A DNA stretch of 64,000 nucleotides from positions 62,001 through 126,000 of the forward strand of contig NZ_LYCK01000014.1 in NCBI RefSeq assembly GCF_001679045.1, read 5' to 3'. Origin of the DNA: Haemophilus haemolyticus. Lineage in GTDB: Bacteria > Pseudomonadota > Gammaproteobacteria > Enterobacterales > Pasteurellaceae. Below the pieces are notes generated by a model. It was not told where the DNA came from and ran no database searches. It saw nothing but the letters and a program-made list of their open reading frames with translations. Numbering within the stretch: the first letter of the stretch is position 1; each line of letters starts with the position of its first letter. This document shows positions 1 through 8,408 of this stretch, piece by piece. The translations under genes and the position numbers were made by a program.

Positions 1-1
1 T

Positions 2-187
2 AATCATATAATCTTTCAATTACGCGCGACGGGTGAACGTGAAGTACCAAGTAAACTGGTTGGAAAACTCGCGATGAATGAGTTAAAAAAACTCGATAAA
101 GTAGCTTATATTCGTTTTGCATCAGTCTATTTGAGTTTTGATAATATTAATCAATTCACCAAAGAGATTGAGAGCTTAAAGGATTAA
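2..187 (+). CDS. nrdR: NrdR transcriptional repressor, C-terminal fragment (cut by window start)
   Basis: Only the last 61 codons are in the window. They read ...[17 protein letters not shown]... and end ...[10 protein letters not shown] before a TAA at 185-187. This matches the end of the ATP-cone domain of NrdR and its C-terminal tail ([10 protein letters not shown] is a strong family signature). NrdR is a zinc- and nucleotide-binding repressor that acts on NrdR boxes ahead of ribonucleotide reductase genes. The N-terminal zinc ribbon lies outside the window. The stop is two bases before the ribD start, so nrdR and ribD are very probably co-transcribed, as in many gammaproteobacteria. The assignment rests on family knowledge and the partial sequence. 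Confidence 0.9.
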   Translation, partial: NHIIFQLRATGEREVPSKLVGKLAMNELKKLDKVAYIRFASVYLSFDNINQFTKEIESLKD

Positions 188-189
188 CC

Positions 190-1308
190 ATGAGCGAATT
201 TTCCGCACAAGATCGCAAATTTATGCAACGCGCCTTGGATTTAGCCGCCAAAGGTCAATATACCACCACACCGAATCCATCGGTGGGATGCGTATTGGTA
301 AAAAATGATGAAATTGTGGGGGAAGGCTTTCATTTTAAGGCAGGACAACCTCATGCCGAACGTGTTGCCTTAGCTCAAGCTGGCGAAAATGCCAAAGGTG
401 CAACTGCTTACGTCACCTTAGAGCCCTGCTCTCATTATGGTCGCACACCGCCTTGTGCATTAGGATTAATCGAGGCTGGGGTAGTGAAAGTCATTGCTGC
501 TATGCAAGATCCGAATCCTCAAGTCGCAGGGAAAGGTTTGAAAATGTTGTCTGATGCAGGCATCGAAAGTGCGGTGAATTTATTAAACGATCAAGCGGAA
601 AAAATAAATAAAGGCTTTTTAAAACGAATGCGTCAAGGTATGCCTTTTGTTCAACTAAAACTCGCGATGAGTTTAGATGGACGAACAGCAATGGCAAGTG
701 GAGAAAGTAAATGGATTACAGGCCCTGATGCTCGTTCGGACGTACAAAAAATGCGCGCAAAATCATCCGCACTTTTATCTACTTCTGCGACAGTACTTGC
801 AGATGATCCAAGCCTTAATGTTCGTTGGGATGAATTCCCTGAAAATCTTCAAACAGAATATAAAAAAGAAGATCTTCGACAGCCTGTGCGAGTCATTTTA
901 GATTCACAACATCGCATTCAGCCGACTCATAAACTTTTTTTAACTCATTCTCCCGTTTGGTTAGTTTCTAATGAACCGCGAGATTTAGCAGGCTTTCCTG
1001 ATTTCTGTGAACAAATTATTCTTCCAAAAGAAAATTTACTAAAAGAATTAATGCAAGAACTGGGAAAACGCCAAATCAATACCCTTTGGGTAGAAGCTGG
1101 AACAAATTTAGCGGGCAGTTTAATTGATGCGAAATTAGTCGATGAGTTGATTATTTACGTTGCGCCCAAATTACTTGGCGACAATGCTCGTGGTTTATGC
1201 CAATTACCGAATTTAACTAAACTTGCCGATGCACCATTATGGCAACTCAATGAATTAGAACAAATCGGTGACGATATAAAATTAACCTACACACCGAAAG
1301 GAATCTAA
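190..1308 (+). CDS. ribD: Bifunctional diaminohydroxyphosphoribosylaminopyrimidine deaminase / 5-amino-6-(5-phosphoribosylamino)uracil reductase RibD
   Basis: Catalyses the second and third steps of riboflavin synthesis from GTP: deamination of the pyrimidine ring, then NADPH-dependent reduction of the ribose side chain. The N-terminal cytidine-deaminase-type domain (about residues 7-145) keeps the zinc ligands His55, Cys80 and Cys89 and the catalytic Glu57 (HAE, then PC-SHYGRTPPC). The C-terminal half (about 150-370) is the DHFR-like reductase, with KLAMSLDGR at its start and LWVEAGTNLAGS near the end. At 372 residues it has the usual full length. The ATG follows nrdR by two bases, and the stop abuts the degS ATG, so the three genes look like one operon. 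An exact uptake signal lies inside the gene at 567-575. Confidence 0.97.
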   Translation: MSEFSAQDRKFMQRALDLAAKGQYTTTPNPSVGCVLVKNDEIVGEGFHFKAGQPHAERVALAQAGENAKGATAYVTLEPCSHYGRTPPCALGLIEAGVVKVIAAMQDPNPQVAGKGLKMLSDAGIESAVNLLNDQAEKINKGFLKRMRQGMPFVQLKLAMSLDGRTAMASGESKWITGPDARSDVQKMRAKSSALLSTSATVLADDPSLNVRWDEFPENLQTEYKKEDLRQPVRVILDSQHRIQPTHKLFLTHSPVWLVSNEPRDLAGFPDFCEQIILPKENLLKELMQELGKRQINTLWVEAGTNLAGSLIDAKLVDELIIYVAPKLLGDNARGLCQLPNLTKLADAPLWQLNELEQIGDDIKLTYTPKGI

Positions 1309-2331
1309 ATGCTTAAAAAACTTTTCAATTCCGCACTTTGGGGCTTGGCTGCTGCGGGCGTGATTTTGTTTGCGGTTCCAAGACTGAATAACAGCAATAT
1401 CTTCACTTCAGACGATATTGTATCGTTCAAAAATGCAGTGCGTATTGCCTCTCCAGCAGTAGTGAATGTTTATAACCGCTCTTTTTCTTCAGCCAGCATT
1501 AATGATAACGATCAGCTACAAGTGAATAACTTAGGTTCTGGCGTGATTATGAGTAAAGATGGCTATATTCTGACGAATAAACACGTTATCCAAAATGCGG
1601 ATCAAATTGTAGTTGCGTTGCAAAACGGAAATATTTTTGAGGCTAGTCTTGTTGGTTCGGATAATCTCACTGATCTCGCTGTTCTCAAAATTCGTGCAAA
1701 TAATCTTTCAACTATTCCACAAAACTCATATCGTCAAGCTCACGTTGGTGATGTGGTATTAGCTATCGGTAATCCCTACAACTTAGGGCAAAGCGTATCA
1801 CAAGGTATTATTAGTGCAGTGGGACGTAATGCCGTAGGTGATTCTGTTGGCAGACAGAACTTTATCCAAACCGATGCTTCAATTAACCGCGGCAACTCAG
1901 GTGGCGCATTAATTAATTCTGCAGGGGAATTGGTTGGAATCAGCACCCTTAGTATTGGCAAAACCGCCAATGAAATCGCAGAAGGACTAAATTTTGCCAT
2001 TCCAATGGATATTGCAAATGATGTTTTGCAGAAAATTATACGAGACGGGCGTGTTATCCGAGGATATTTTGGTGTGCAAAGCGACATTAGTTCAAGTAGT
2101 GAAGAAGGCATAGTCATCACTGGTGTAAGCCCGAATAGCCCAGCAGCAAAAGCAGGCATTCAATTAGGCGATGTCATTTTGAAATTAAATAATCAAGAAG
2201 GCATTTCAGCCCGAGAAATGATGCAAATTATCGCAAATACAAAACCTAATTCAAAAGTTCTCGTCACTATTCTACGATTAGGCAAAATTTTACAACTTCC
2301 TGTTGTCATTGAAGAATTTCCAGTAAATTAA
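1309..2331 (+). CDS. degS: Site-1 periplasmic serine protease DegS
   Basis: Inner-membrane-anchored protease that senses misfolded outer-membrane porins through its PDZ domain and makes the first cut in the anti-sigma factor RseA, starting the sigma-E response. Residues about 7-24 form the single N-terminal membrane anchor. The trypsin-like domain carries the triad His92 (TNKHVI), Asp122 (DLAVLKI) and Ser197 (RGNSGGAL). One PDZ domain occupies about 245-335. One rather than two PDZ domains, plus an uncleaved anchor, separates DegS from DegP/DegQ. The length of 340 residues is normal for DegS. It starts on the base after the ribD stop, and a hairpin terminator follows immediately. Confidence 0.95.
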   Translation: MLKKLFNSALWGLAAAGVILFAVPRLNNSNIFTSDDIVSFKNAVRIASPAVVNVYNRSFSSASINDNDQLQVNNLGSGVIMSKDGYILTNKHVIQNADQIVVALQNGNIFEASLVGSDNLTDLAVLKIRANNLSTIPQNSYRQAHVGDVVLAIGNPYNLGQSVSQGIISAVGRNAVGDSVGRQNFIQTDASINRGNSGGALINSAGELVGISTLSIGKTANEIAEGLNFAIPMDIANDVLQKIIRDGRVIRGYFGVQSDISSSSEEGIVITGVSPNSPAAKAGIQLGDVILKLNNQEGISAREMMQIIANTKPNSKVLVTILRLGKILQLPVVIEEFPVN

Positions 2332-2360
2332 AAATAGCGGTCGTTTCTGGCCGCTATTTT
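2331..2360 (+). terminator. Rho-independent terminator of nrdR-ribD-degS
   Basis: A 10-bp perfect stem, AAAATAGCGG (2331-2340) pairing with CCGCTATTTT (2351-2360), starts on the last base of the degS stop codon. The stem ends in a T-run, and it lies between the convergent degS and mutM genes. On the minus strand the same hairpin ends in TTTT, so it may also stop transcripts leaving mutM. Confidence 0.8.
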
Positions 2361-2392
2361 CATCTCTCTTTTCCATAGAAAACCAACTCACC

Positions 2393-3208
2393 CTAGCCCA
2401 TTTTCTGACATTTCGGGCAAAAGAAACTATTACGCTGCCCTATCACTAAACTTTCAATGTTTGTACCGCACTTCGGACAAGGTTTATCTTTATTGCCATA
2501 TACCAATAATTCTTGTGCAAAATAACCTGGGCGCCCATCTGGCTGTAAAAAATCTTTAAGTGTCGTTCCACCTTGGATAATGGCTTTTGTCAATACATCT
2601 TTAATCGTGTTCACTAAGGAAATACATTGATTGCGAGTCAAATTTTTAGCGAGTTTAAGTGGATGAATACCACAAATAAATAAACTTTCATTCGCATAAA
2701 TATTACCAACACCCACCACCACAGAGTTATCCATCAAGAAGGTTTTAAGTGCGGTCGATTTTTGACGAGATTTTTTGAATAAATATTCTGCGTTAAATTC
2801 ATCAGAAAGCGGTTCAGGCCCTAGCTTTAAGAAAAGATGAAAGTCATCTAAATTCTCCGTCCACAACCATGCACCGAAACGACGAGGATCGTTATAACGT
2901 AATAATTTGCCATTATTCATCACAATATCAATATGATCATGTTTATCTATTACGCTATCCTGTGGCACAATTCGCACCGAACCTGACATGCCCAAATGCC
3001 CGATGATATAGCCTTTTTCCGTGTGAATAATCAAATATTTTGCTCGACGAGTGAGATCGACAATTTTTACATTTTTTAGCGTTATCAATTCCTCTGATAC
3101 GGCCCAGCGCAATGTAGGCTGGCGCACAACAACTTTCTCAATCGTAAAATTCTTAAGATAAGGGCTAATACCACGTAGTGCAGTTTCAACTTCGGGAAGT
3201 TCCGGCAT
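2393..3208 (-). CDS. mutM: Formamidopyrimidine-DNA glycosylase (Fpg/MutM)
   Basis: Base-excision repair enzyme that removes 8-oxoguanine and formamidopyrimidines and cuts the abasic site by beta/delta elimination. I start it at 3208 because the mature N-terminus must be PELPEVE: Pro2 (after Met removal) is the Schiff-base nucleophile and the next Glu is catalytic. The longer reading frame upstream (to 3238) would bury this proline. The C-terminus holds the zinc finger ([10 protein letters not shown]...FFCPKCQ), and HLGMSGS carries the conserved lysine-loop region. The length is 271 residues, as usual. It lies downstream of rpmG but is separated from it by a strong terminator. Confidence 0.96.
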   Translation of the reverse strand: MPELPEVETALRGISPYLKNFTIEKVVVRQPTLRWAVSEELITLKNVKIVDLTRRAKYLIIHTEKGYIIGHLGMSGSVRIVPQDSVIDKHDHIDIVMNNGKLLRYNDPRRFGAWLWTENLDDFHLFLKLGPEPLSDEFNAEYLFKKSRQKSTALKTFLMDNSVVVGVGNIYANESLFICGIHPLKLAKNLTRNQCISLVNTIKDVLTKAIIQGGTTLKDFLQPDGRPGYFAQELLVYGNKDKPCPKCGTNIESLVIGQRNSFFCPKCQKMG

Positions 3209-3238
3209 GATTTGTTCCTTAATAAATTTGTGATACAA

Positions 3239-3266
3239 AAAAACCCGAACAATGTTCGGGCTTTTT
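3239..3266 (-). terminator. Rho-independent terminator after rpmG
   Basis: Read on the minus strand, GCCCGAAC-ATT-GTTCGGG is followed by seven T residues, immediately downstream of the rpmG stop (3281). It separates the ribosomal-protein unit from mutM. The stem is GC-rich and the T-run long, so I expect efficient termination. Confidence 0.9.
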
Positions 3267-3280
3267 CTAAATAAGCAAAA

Positions 3281-3451
3281 TTATTTGATTTTTGCTTCTT
3301 TATAGATAACGTGTTTACGCACTACTGGATCAAATTTTTTGATTTCCATTTTTTCAGGCATATTACGTTTGTTTTTATCAGTTGTGTAGAAGTGACCGGT
3401 CTCTGCAGTAGAAACTAAACGGATTTTCTCACGAGCGCCTTTAGCTGCCAT
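3281..3451 (-). CDS. rpmG: 50S ribosomal protein L33
   Basis: A 56-residue basic protein starting [14 protein letters not shown] and ending [10 protein letters not shown], the standard gammaproteobacterial L33 sequence. It is a structural component of the large subunit near the E site. The TGHFYTT and [20 protein letters not shown] segments are the family core. There is no CXXC pair, so this is the zinc-independent form. It is 11 bp downstream of rpmB, the near-universal rpmB-rpmG pair. Confidence 0.97.
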
Positions 3452-3462
3452 TTTTTAGCTCC

Positions 3463-3699
3463 TTAGATTTTTTCGCCACGAGCACGGATTTCAGCTAATA
3501 CTGCATCAATGCCTTTTTTATCAATAATACGCATACCTTTCGCAGTTAAACGTAAGGTTACGAAACGGTTTTCACTTTCAACCCAGAAACGGTGAGTGTG
3601 AAGGTTTGGAAGAAAACGACGACGTGTCGCATTCATCGCGTGTGAGCGGTTATTACCCACAGCTGGACGCTTGCCTGTTACTTGACAAACTCTAGACAT
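3463..3699 (-). CDS. rpmB: 50S ribosomal protein L28
   Basis: A 78-residue protein beginning [17 protein letters not shown]. It contains [20 protein letters not shown], typical of the zinc-independent gammaproteobacterial L28. The start is set at 3699; the in-frame extension MEII is not conserved, and GGAG sits at a suitable distance before this ATG. First gene of the rpmB-rpmG unit, with its own promoter and a structured leader of about 120 nt upstream. Confidence 0.97.
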   Translation of the reverse strand: MSRVCQVTGKRPAVGNNRSHAMNATRRRFLPNLHTHRFWVESENRFVTLRLTAKGMRIIDKKGIDAVLAEIRARGEKI

Positions 3700-3820
3700 A
3701 ATAATCTCCAATAATTAAATATAAGCTCGAGCTTACGGTTCGGATTGTTTAAAGCCAGTTAAAACCAGCTTGCTACCTCGTCAGGTCGCGCTAATCCGAC
3801 CCGCTTACTATATTAAAGGT
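3700..3820 (-). promoter_or_regulatory. Structured 5' leader of rpmB-rpmG (candidate ribosomal-protein regulatory leader)
   Basis: From the predicted start near 3819 to the rpmB ATG there are about 120 untranslated bases. On the minus strand GGTCGGATT near the 5' end can pair with AATCCGAACC further down (nine pairs with one bulge), enclosing a small CCT-GACG-AGG hairpin. Just before the gene there is a 12-base perfect palindrome (AAGCTCGAGCTT). Such a closed fold ahead of a ribosomal-protein operon suggests autogenous control, but I do not recognise it as a named leader family. Confidence 0.45.
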
Positions 3821-3825
3821 CGCAA

Positions 3826-3854
3826 ATTATACTGGCTTTGTTTTCATTTCTCAA
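3826..3854 (-). promoter_or_regulatory. Sigma-70 promoter of rpmB-rpmG
   Basis: On the minus strand TTGAGA (3854-3849) is followed after exactly 17 bases by a consensus TATAAT (3831-3826). This is close to the ideal sigma-70 promoter, in the right orientation, and places the transcript start near 3819. Confidence 0.8.
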
Positions 3855-3912
3855 GTGCAAATGCGATTTTCCTGAATGTAATCGGTAAAAAAATGGCCAA
3901 CATTATAAAAAT

Positions 3913-4578
3913 TTATAATAAAAAGTTCTCTGCAAAAGAATAGCAATCTGTTTTTCCGACAATTAAGTGATCAAGTACTCTAATTTCCATTAATTCTGCT
4001 GACTCCTGAATTTTTTTAGTAATAAGCTGATCCGAATAACTCGGCTCCGTTATACCCGAAGGATGATTATGCGCTAAAATTAAAGCAGCCGCATTACAAT
4101 AAAGTGCTTCTTTGATTATTTCCCGAGGATAAACCGCTGATACATTAATTGTACCTAAAAATAACCGCTCTTTTTTTATCAGACGATGTTGATTATCCAA
4201 AAATAAAACCATAAACACTTCTCTTTCCTCATGTTGCAATTCAGTGAGTAAAAAAAGTTTTACCGTTTCAGGATCATTAATAATCGGGGTATTTAACATC
4301 TCTTGCTTTAAATAACGCTTGGTCATTTCCGTAATTGCTTGCAGTTGAATAAATTGCGTAATGCCTAAGCCTTTTACGGAACAGAAGGCTTTTTCATCTG
4401 CAGAAAGTAAAGCATGCAAGGAACCAAAATGTGATAAGACATTTTTCGAAAGCTGAATGACTGGGCATCCTTTTATACCAGTTCGTAAAAAGATCGCCAG
4501 CAATTCATAATCAGCGAGAGTTTCTACACCAAATTTAAGCAATTTTTCCCGTGGCATTAAATCATCATTGTTTTCCAT
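3913..4578 (-). CDS. radC: RadC-family JAMM/MPN-domain protein
   Basis: Belongs to the RadC (YicR) family. The name records an old repair phenotype that was later reassigned, and the molecular function is still not firmly known. Residues about 5-70 form a helix-hairpin-helix-like N-terminus, and about 100-221 form the JAMM metalloprotease-like domain. The metal-binding motif HNHPSG has His170 and His172, with Asp183 completing it. In H. influenzae this gene belongs to the Sxy/CRP competence regulon, and a perfect CRP-S site (4651-4666) lies 73 bp upstream here. At 221 residues it is complete. It is divergent from coaBC. Confidence 0.92.
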   Translation of the reverse strand: MENNDDLMPREKLLKFGVETLADYELLAIFLRTGIKGCPVIQLSKNVLSHFGSLHALLSADEKAFCSVKGLGITQFIQLQAITEMTKRYLKQEMLNTPIINDPETVKLFLLTELQHEEREVFMVLFLDNQHRLIKKERLFLGTINVSAVYPREIIKEALYCNAAALILAHNHPSGITEPSYSDQLITKKIQESAELMEIRVLDHLIVGKTDCYSFAENFLL

Positions 4579-4650
4579 AAGATATTGAACGAAAAATAGA
4601 AAAAATTTTGACCGCTCTTTTCTTGTTTTACGAGTAACTTATACAAAGTC

Positions 4651-4666
4651 TGCGATATGTATCGCA
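4651..4666 (-). promoter_or_regulatory. CRP-S (Sxy-dependent competence) site upstream of radC
   Basis: A perfect TGCGA-N6-TCGCA inverted repeat flanked by A/T. This is the H. influenzae CRP-S consensus; it differs from the canonical TGTGA-N6-TCACA and needs Sxy (TfoX) in addition to CRP-cAMP. It lies between the divergent radC and coaBC starts. The distance to radC and its known membership of the regulon point to radC as the target. Confidence 0.88.
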
Positions 4667-4741
4667 AAAATAGCATTGGGCATTCAATAAAATTAAAGTA
4701 AAATAACAGAATTGTGGCTAAGCACTAACAAAGGTTGAAAC

Positions 4742-5941
4742 ATGAAATTAAACGGAAAGCATATTGTAGTCGGCATAACTGGCGGTATTGCAGCCTATAA
4801 AACAATAGAGTTGATTCGTTTGTTACGCAAAGCAGAAGCCGAAGTACGTGTAGTATTAACCCCCGCTGCGGCAGAATTTGTTACTCCTTTAACGCTTCAA
4901 GCCATTTCAGGCAATGTTGTCTCACAATCTTTACTTGATCCACAAACAGAGCTAGCAATGGGGCATATTGAACTTGCCAAATGGGCTGATGCCATCATTA
5001 TTGCGCCAGCTAGTGCAGACTTTATAGCCCGTCTTACTGTAGGCATGGCGAATGATTTACTTTCAACAATTTGTCTTGCGACTGATGCGCCAATTTTTCT
5101 TGCCCCAGCAATGAATCAGCAGATGTATCGCCAATCCATTACTCAACAAAATTTAACGACTCTTCAAACTCGAGGGATTGAGCTTATCGGCCCGAATAGT
5201 GGTTTTCAAGCCTGCGGCGATATAGGGAAAGGGCGTATGTCAGAACCAGAGGAAATTTTTGCTGCACTTTCTGATTTTGTCTCTCAAAAACAAGATCTGC
5301 AAGGATTAAATGTCGCCATTACAGCAGGCCCAACGCGTGAGGCAATCGATCCTGTTCGTTATATTTCTAACCATAGTTCAGGCAAAATGGGATTTGCAAT
5401 TGCTGAAGCATTTGCAGAACGTGGGGCGAACGTCACGCTGATTTCAGGACCAGTGAATTTAACAACACCCAAAAATGTAAATCGAATCAATGTCATATCC
5501 GCACAAGAAATGTGGCAAGCCTCTCTTGAAAGTGCGGTGAAAAATCAAATTTTCATTGGTTGTGCAGCTGTTGCTGATTACAGAGTAGCTGAAGTCGCTG
5601 ACCAAAAAATCAAAAAATCAGGGGATGAAATATCTATCAAGTTAATTAAAAATCCCGATATTATCTCAGATGTAGGACATTTAAAAACACATCGTCCTTT
5701 TACTGTTGGCTTTGCAGCGGAAACCCAAAATGTTGATGATTATGCAAAAGATAAACTTGAACGCAAAAATCTTGATATGATTTGTGCCAACGATGTATCT
5801 GGCGGACAAGTTTTTAACGCTGATGAAAATGCCTTGCAGCTTTTCTGGAAAAATGGTCATAAAAAATTATCGCTAAAATCAAAAGTGGAACTTGCAGCTG
5901 ATTTAGTCAATGAAATCATCGAACACTATCAAAAGGCCTGA
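4742..5941 (+). CDS. coaBC: Bifunctional phosphopantothenoylcysteine decarboxylase / phosphopantothenate-cysteine ligase (CoaBC, Dfp)
   Basis: Carries out two consecutive steps of coenzyme A synthesis. The N-terminal flavin-dependent CoaC domain (about 1-185) has the catalytic His75, the PAMNXXM motif around Asn125, and Cys158 in the [10 protein letters not shown] substrate flap. The C-terminal CoaB domain (about 190-395) has [21 protein letters not shown] and the lysine-rich KIKK loop of the CTP-dependent ligase. The length of 399 residues matches the family. It is followed 50 bp later by dut, the conserved coaBC-dut-slmA order of gammaproteobacteria. An exact uptake signal is inside the gene (5530-5538), and another lies just after it (5950-5958). 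Confidence 0.96.
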   Translation: MKLNGKHIVVGITGGIAAYKTIELIRLLRKAEAEVRVVLTPAAAEFVTPLTLQAISGNVVSQSLLDPQTELAMGHIELAKWADAIIIAPASADFIARLTVGMANDLLSTICLATDAPIFLAPAMNQQMYRQSITQQNLTTLQTRGIELIGPNSGFQACGDIGKGRMSEPEEIFAALSDFVSQKQDLQGLNVAITAGPTREAIDPVRYISNHSSGKMGFAIAEAFAERGANVTLISGPVNLTTPKNVNRINVISAQEMWQASLESAVKNQIFIGCAAVADYRVAEVADQKIKKSGDEISIKLIKNPDIISDVGHLKTHRPFTVGFAAETQNVDDYAKDKLERKNLDMICANDVSGGQVFNADENALQLFWKNGHKKLSLKSKVELAADLVNEIIEHYQKA

Positions 5942-5991
5942 TAATTTCAACCGCACTTTTACTTAACAACGAATTTCAAACGGAGTATGAC

Positions 5992-6447
5992 ATGAAAAAA
6001 ATTGACGTAAAAATTTTAGATTCTCGCATTGGAAATGAATTTCCTCTGCCAACTTACGCAACTGAAGGTTCGGCAGGTCTTGATTTACGTGCTTTGATCA
6101 ATGAAAGCTTTGAAATTCAACCAGGTGAAACCAAATTAATTCCGACGGGCCTTTCAATTTATATTGCGGATCCAAATTTAGCTGCAGTGATTTTGCCTCG
6201 CTCGGGTCTTGGTCATAAACACGGCATTGTGCTAGGAAATCTTGTAGGATTAATTGACTCCGATTATCAAGGGCCATTAATGGTATCAATATGGAACCGT
6301 GGAAATGAACCATTCAAAATTGAAGTCGGCGATCGCATTGCTCAACTTGTTTTCGTGCCAGTAGTACAAGCTGAATTTAATATTGTAGAAGATTTTCAAC
6401 AAACCGAACGTGGTGCAGGCGGTTTCGGTCATTCAGGTAAACAATAA
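5992..6447 (+). CDS. dut: Deoxyuridine 5'-triphosphate nucleotidohydrolase (dUTPase)
   Basis: Hydrolyses dUTP to dUMP and pyrophosphate, keeping uracil out of DNA and feeding dTMP synthesis. All five homotrimeric dUTPase motifs are visible in order: [27 protein letters not shown] with the catalytic Asp, DRIAQLVF, and the C-terminal P-loop-like [10 protein letters not shown]. The length is 151 residues, as usual. The stop is three bases before slmA. Confidence 0.97.
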   Translation: MKKIDVKILDSRIGNEFPLPTYATEGSAGLDLRALINESFEIQPGETKLIPTGLSIYIADPNLAAVILPRSGLGHKHGIVLGNLVGLIDSDYQGPLMVSIWNRGNEPFKIEVGDRIAQLVFVPVVQAEFNIVEDFQQTERGAGGFGHSGKQ

Positions 6448-6450
6448 TTT

Positions 6451-7107
6451 ATGGTAGAAGAACAATTATCTTTATCAGGCGTGGAAGAGATTGCGCCTAA
6501 AATTGAAACACCAAAAATTGAAAAAAGAACGGTAAAAGAACGTCGTCAACAAGTGCTTACCGTGTTGATACATATGCTTCATTCCGAACGCGGCATGGAG
6601 CGTATGACAACGGCTCGTCTAGCAAAAGAAGTTGGGGTATCTGAAGCTGCGTTATATCGTTACTTTCCAAGCAAAACAAAAATGTTTGAAGCGCTCATTG
6701 AACATATTGAAAGTACGTTGTTGAGCCGAATTTCAGCATCAATGCGTAACGAAACCCAAACAATGAATCGCATTCATGATATTTTACAAACAATTTTAGA
6801 CTTTGCCCGTAAAAATCCTGGGTTAACTCGAATTCTAACGGGTCATGCATTAATGTTTGAAGACGCTCAATTACAAGTTCGAGTCGCACAATTTTTTAAT
6901 CGTCTTGAAATGCAGTTTGTCAATATTTTACAGATGCGAAAATTGCGTGAAGGACGCGGCTTTAATGTAGATGAACGCATAATTGCCTCGCATTTAGTGA
7001 CACTATGTGAAGGACAATTTATGCGCTATGTTCGTACTAATTTCCGTCTGAATGCAAGCCAGTCTTTCGAACAACAATGGCGTTTTATCGAGCCACTTTT
7101 TGCCTAA
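6451..7107 (+). CDS. slmA: Nucleoid occlusion factor SlmA (TetR-like)
   Basis: DNA-binding protein that blocks FtsZ ring assembly over the nucleoid by binding spaced SlmA sites and the FtsZ tail. The TetR-type helix-turn-helix is at about residues 43-90 ([30 protein letters not shown]), after a charged N-terminus; the rest is the helical dimerisation domain. The length of 218 residues is slightly above the E. coli protein because of the N-terminal extension. It lies between dut and yheU, the conserved location downstream of dut. Confidence 0.94.
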   Translation: MVEEQLSLSGVEEIAPKIETPKIEKRTVKERRQQVLTVLIHMLHSERGMERMTTARLAKEVGVSEAALYRYFPSKTKMFEALIEHIESTLLSRISASMRNETQTMNRIHDILQTILDFARKNPGLTRILTGHALMFEDAQLQVRVAQFFNRLEMQFVNILQMRKLREGRGFNVDERIIASHLVTLCEGQFMRYVRTNFRLNASQSFEQQWRFIEPLFA

Positions 7108-7128
7108 TTGACTTTACCGAGTAAATAT

Positions 7129-7380
7129 ATGATTATTCCTTGGCAAGAACTGGAAGCAGAAACATTAGATAATATCGTAGAAAGCGTAATTTTACGCGAA
7201 GGAACCGATTACGGTATAGAAGAACTTTCACTCAACCAAAAAAAACAACTTTTACTGACTCAAATTCGCAATGGAATTGCGGTGATTGTATGGTCTGAAT
7301 TGCATGAATCCATTGACATCAAAAATAAAACGGAATTTTTGAAACAGGAATGTAAGGAGCACGAATGTCAAATGAATTAA
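7129..7380 (+). CDS. YheU family (UPF0270) protein
   Basis: A small acidic protein of 83 residues from the ATG at 7129 ([19 protein letters not shown]). A TTG at 7108 would add seven residues but is not needed, and the family starts at M(I/L)IPW. It matches the YheU/UPF0270 family, whose core is IPWQ.L.PETL.N.IE....REGTDYG and VWSELHE; no biochemical function is known. Its last codons overlap the crp start by 16 bases, so the two are translationally coupled. Confidence 0.88.
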   Translation: MIIPWQELEAETLDNIVESVILREGTDYGIEELSLNQKKQLLLTQIRNGIAVIVWSELHESIDIKNKTEFLKQECKEHECQMN

Positions 7381-8042
7381 CCGAAATTGATGAAGTTGTC
7401 ACCTCCTCTCAAGAAGAAGATACAACTCAACGAGATCCAGTTTTAGATTGGTTTCTTACTCACTGCCATTTACATAAATATCCCGCAAAATCGACTTTAA
7501 TTCACGCAGGTGAAGATGCAACGACACTTTATTATGTCATAAAAGGCTCTGTGATGGTGTCAGCAAAAGATGATGAAGGTAAAGAGATGATCCTCACTTA
7601 TTTGGGTGCAGGACAATTCTTTGGTGAAGCTGGATTATTTGATGAAGGTTCAAAAAGATCTGCTTGGGTAAAAACAAAAACAACATGTGAAATTGCTGAA
7701 ATTTCTTATAAAAAATATCGTCAATTAATTCAAGCAAACCCAGAAATCTTAATGTTTTTAACCGCACAATTGGCAAGACGTTTACAAAATACTTCACGCC
7801 AAGTCAGTAATTTAGCATTCTTAGACGTGGCAGGTCGTATTGCTCAAACGCTAATGAACTTAGCTAAACAGCCTGACGCAATGACACATCCTGATGGAAT
7901 GCAAATCAAAATTACACGTCAAGAAATAGGGCAAATGGTTGGTTGTTCACGAGAAACTGTAGGACGTATTATTAAGATGTTAGAGGATCAGAATCTTATC
8001 CATGCCCATGGAAAAACCATCGTTGTATATGGTGCAAGATAA
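7365..8042 (+). CDS. crp: cAMP receptor protein (CRP)
   Basis: Global regulator that, with cAMP, binds TGTGA-N6-TCACA sites and, with Sxy, the competence CRP-S sites. The cyclic-nucleotide-binding domain (about residues 25-130) has the phosphate-binding cassette FFGEAGLF and RSAWVKT; the C-terminal winged helix (about 150-220) has [22 protein letters not shown]. At 225 residues it is somewhat longer than E. coli CRP because of an acidic N-terminal extension (about residues 1-18) typical of Haemophilus. It overlaps the yheU-family gene upstream. CRP targets elsewhere in this window include mglB, galT, pnuC, radC and dprA. Confidence 0.97.
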   Translation: MSNELTEIDEVVTSSQEEDTTQRDPVLDWFLTHCHLHKYPAKSTLIHAGEDATTLYYVIKGSVMVSAKDDEGKEMILTYLGAGQFFGEAGLFDEGSKRSAWVKTKTTCEIAEISYKKYRQLIQANPEILMFLTAQLARRLQNTSRQVSNLAFLDVAGRIAQTLMNLAKQPDAMTHPDGMQIKITRQEIGQMVGCSRETVGRIIKMLEDQNLIHAHGKTIVVYGAR

Positions 8043-8068
8043 TTTTTCATCATAAATCATTCAAAATG

Positions 8069-8100
8069 AAACCATCCAAAATCAATTTGGATGGTTTTTG
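8069..8100 (+). terminator. Rho-independent terminator of crp
   Basis: AACCATCCAAA and TTTGGATGGTT form an 11-bp stem with a short loop, followed by TTTTGTTT, 27 bp after the crp stop. It isolates crp from the candidate RNA gene that follows. Confidence 0.9.
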
Positions 8101-8130
8101 TTTAATTAGAAATAATATTCAAAACATTAA

Positions 8131-8159
8131 TTGACAATTAATATAAAGGATTCTATCAT
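8131..8159 (+). promoter_or_regulatory. Strong sigma-70 promoter for a candidate non-coding RNA
   Basis: A consensus TTGACA (8131-8136) is followed by exactly 17 bases and then TATCAT (8154-8159, five of six). It sits just downstream of the crp terminator, with no reading frame of useful length after it on this strand. Transcription would start near 8166 and run into the highly paired region 8181-8372. Confidence 0.75.
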
Positions 8160-8165
8160 TATTCA

Positions 8166-8400
8166 ACTTCTTACAAATATAGTGGGAAGACAGGATTGGT
8201 CTCCTGATATAGTGGCTTTTAAAGGTTTATAACCTTATTGCATAGTTTTATGCCGCAAAAGCTAGAACACCAAGATGCATTTTCTAATCTATGGTGGGCT
8301 AGGTAGAAATCCCGCAGGGATGCGTGCAGTAAGCCACTTGCTGTTAAGACCAATTCTGCTTAGTTCCACCACCCTTCTTTCAAATTCCTTAGTTTTTTCT
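8166..8400 (+). ncRNA. Candidate structured non-coding RNA between crp and rlmC
   Basis: No open frame, but dense complementary pairing. An outer 12-bp helix joins CAGGATTGGTCT (8191-8202) to AGACCAATTCTG (8347-8358). A perfect 8-bp helix joins AGTGGCTT (8211-8218) to AAGCCACT (8331-8338). Within these lie hairpins GGTT/AACC (8224-8234), GCATA/TATGC (8240-8253), an interrupted stem CTAG..CACC..GAT with ATC..GGTG..CTAG (8262-8302), and ATCCC/GGGAT (8309-8321). A weaker end helix pairs 8182-8188 with 8364-8372. The shape, a long closing stem opening into a multi-branch loop, is that of a stable RNA of 190-235 nt. I checked it against 6S, tmRNA, RNase P, 4.5S, GcvB, and the B12, lysine and TPP riboswitches from memory, and none fits. 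The 3' end is uncertain; a T-run lies at 8393-8398. Confidence 0.6.
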
Positions 8401-8408
8401 ATCTCACC

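Noticed and set aside
8166..8400. Retron, 6S RNA, tmRNA or riboswitch at the candidate RNA
   Set aside because: No reverse transcriptase nearby, no CCA-like tmRNA end, the conserved 6S bubble sequence is absent, and the RNA points at the 3' end of an opposite gene, so it is not a riboswitch for rlmC.
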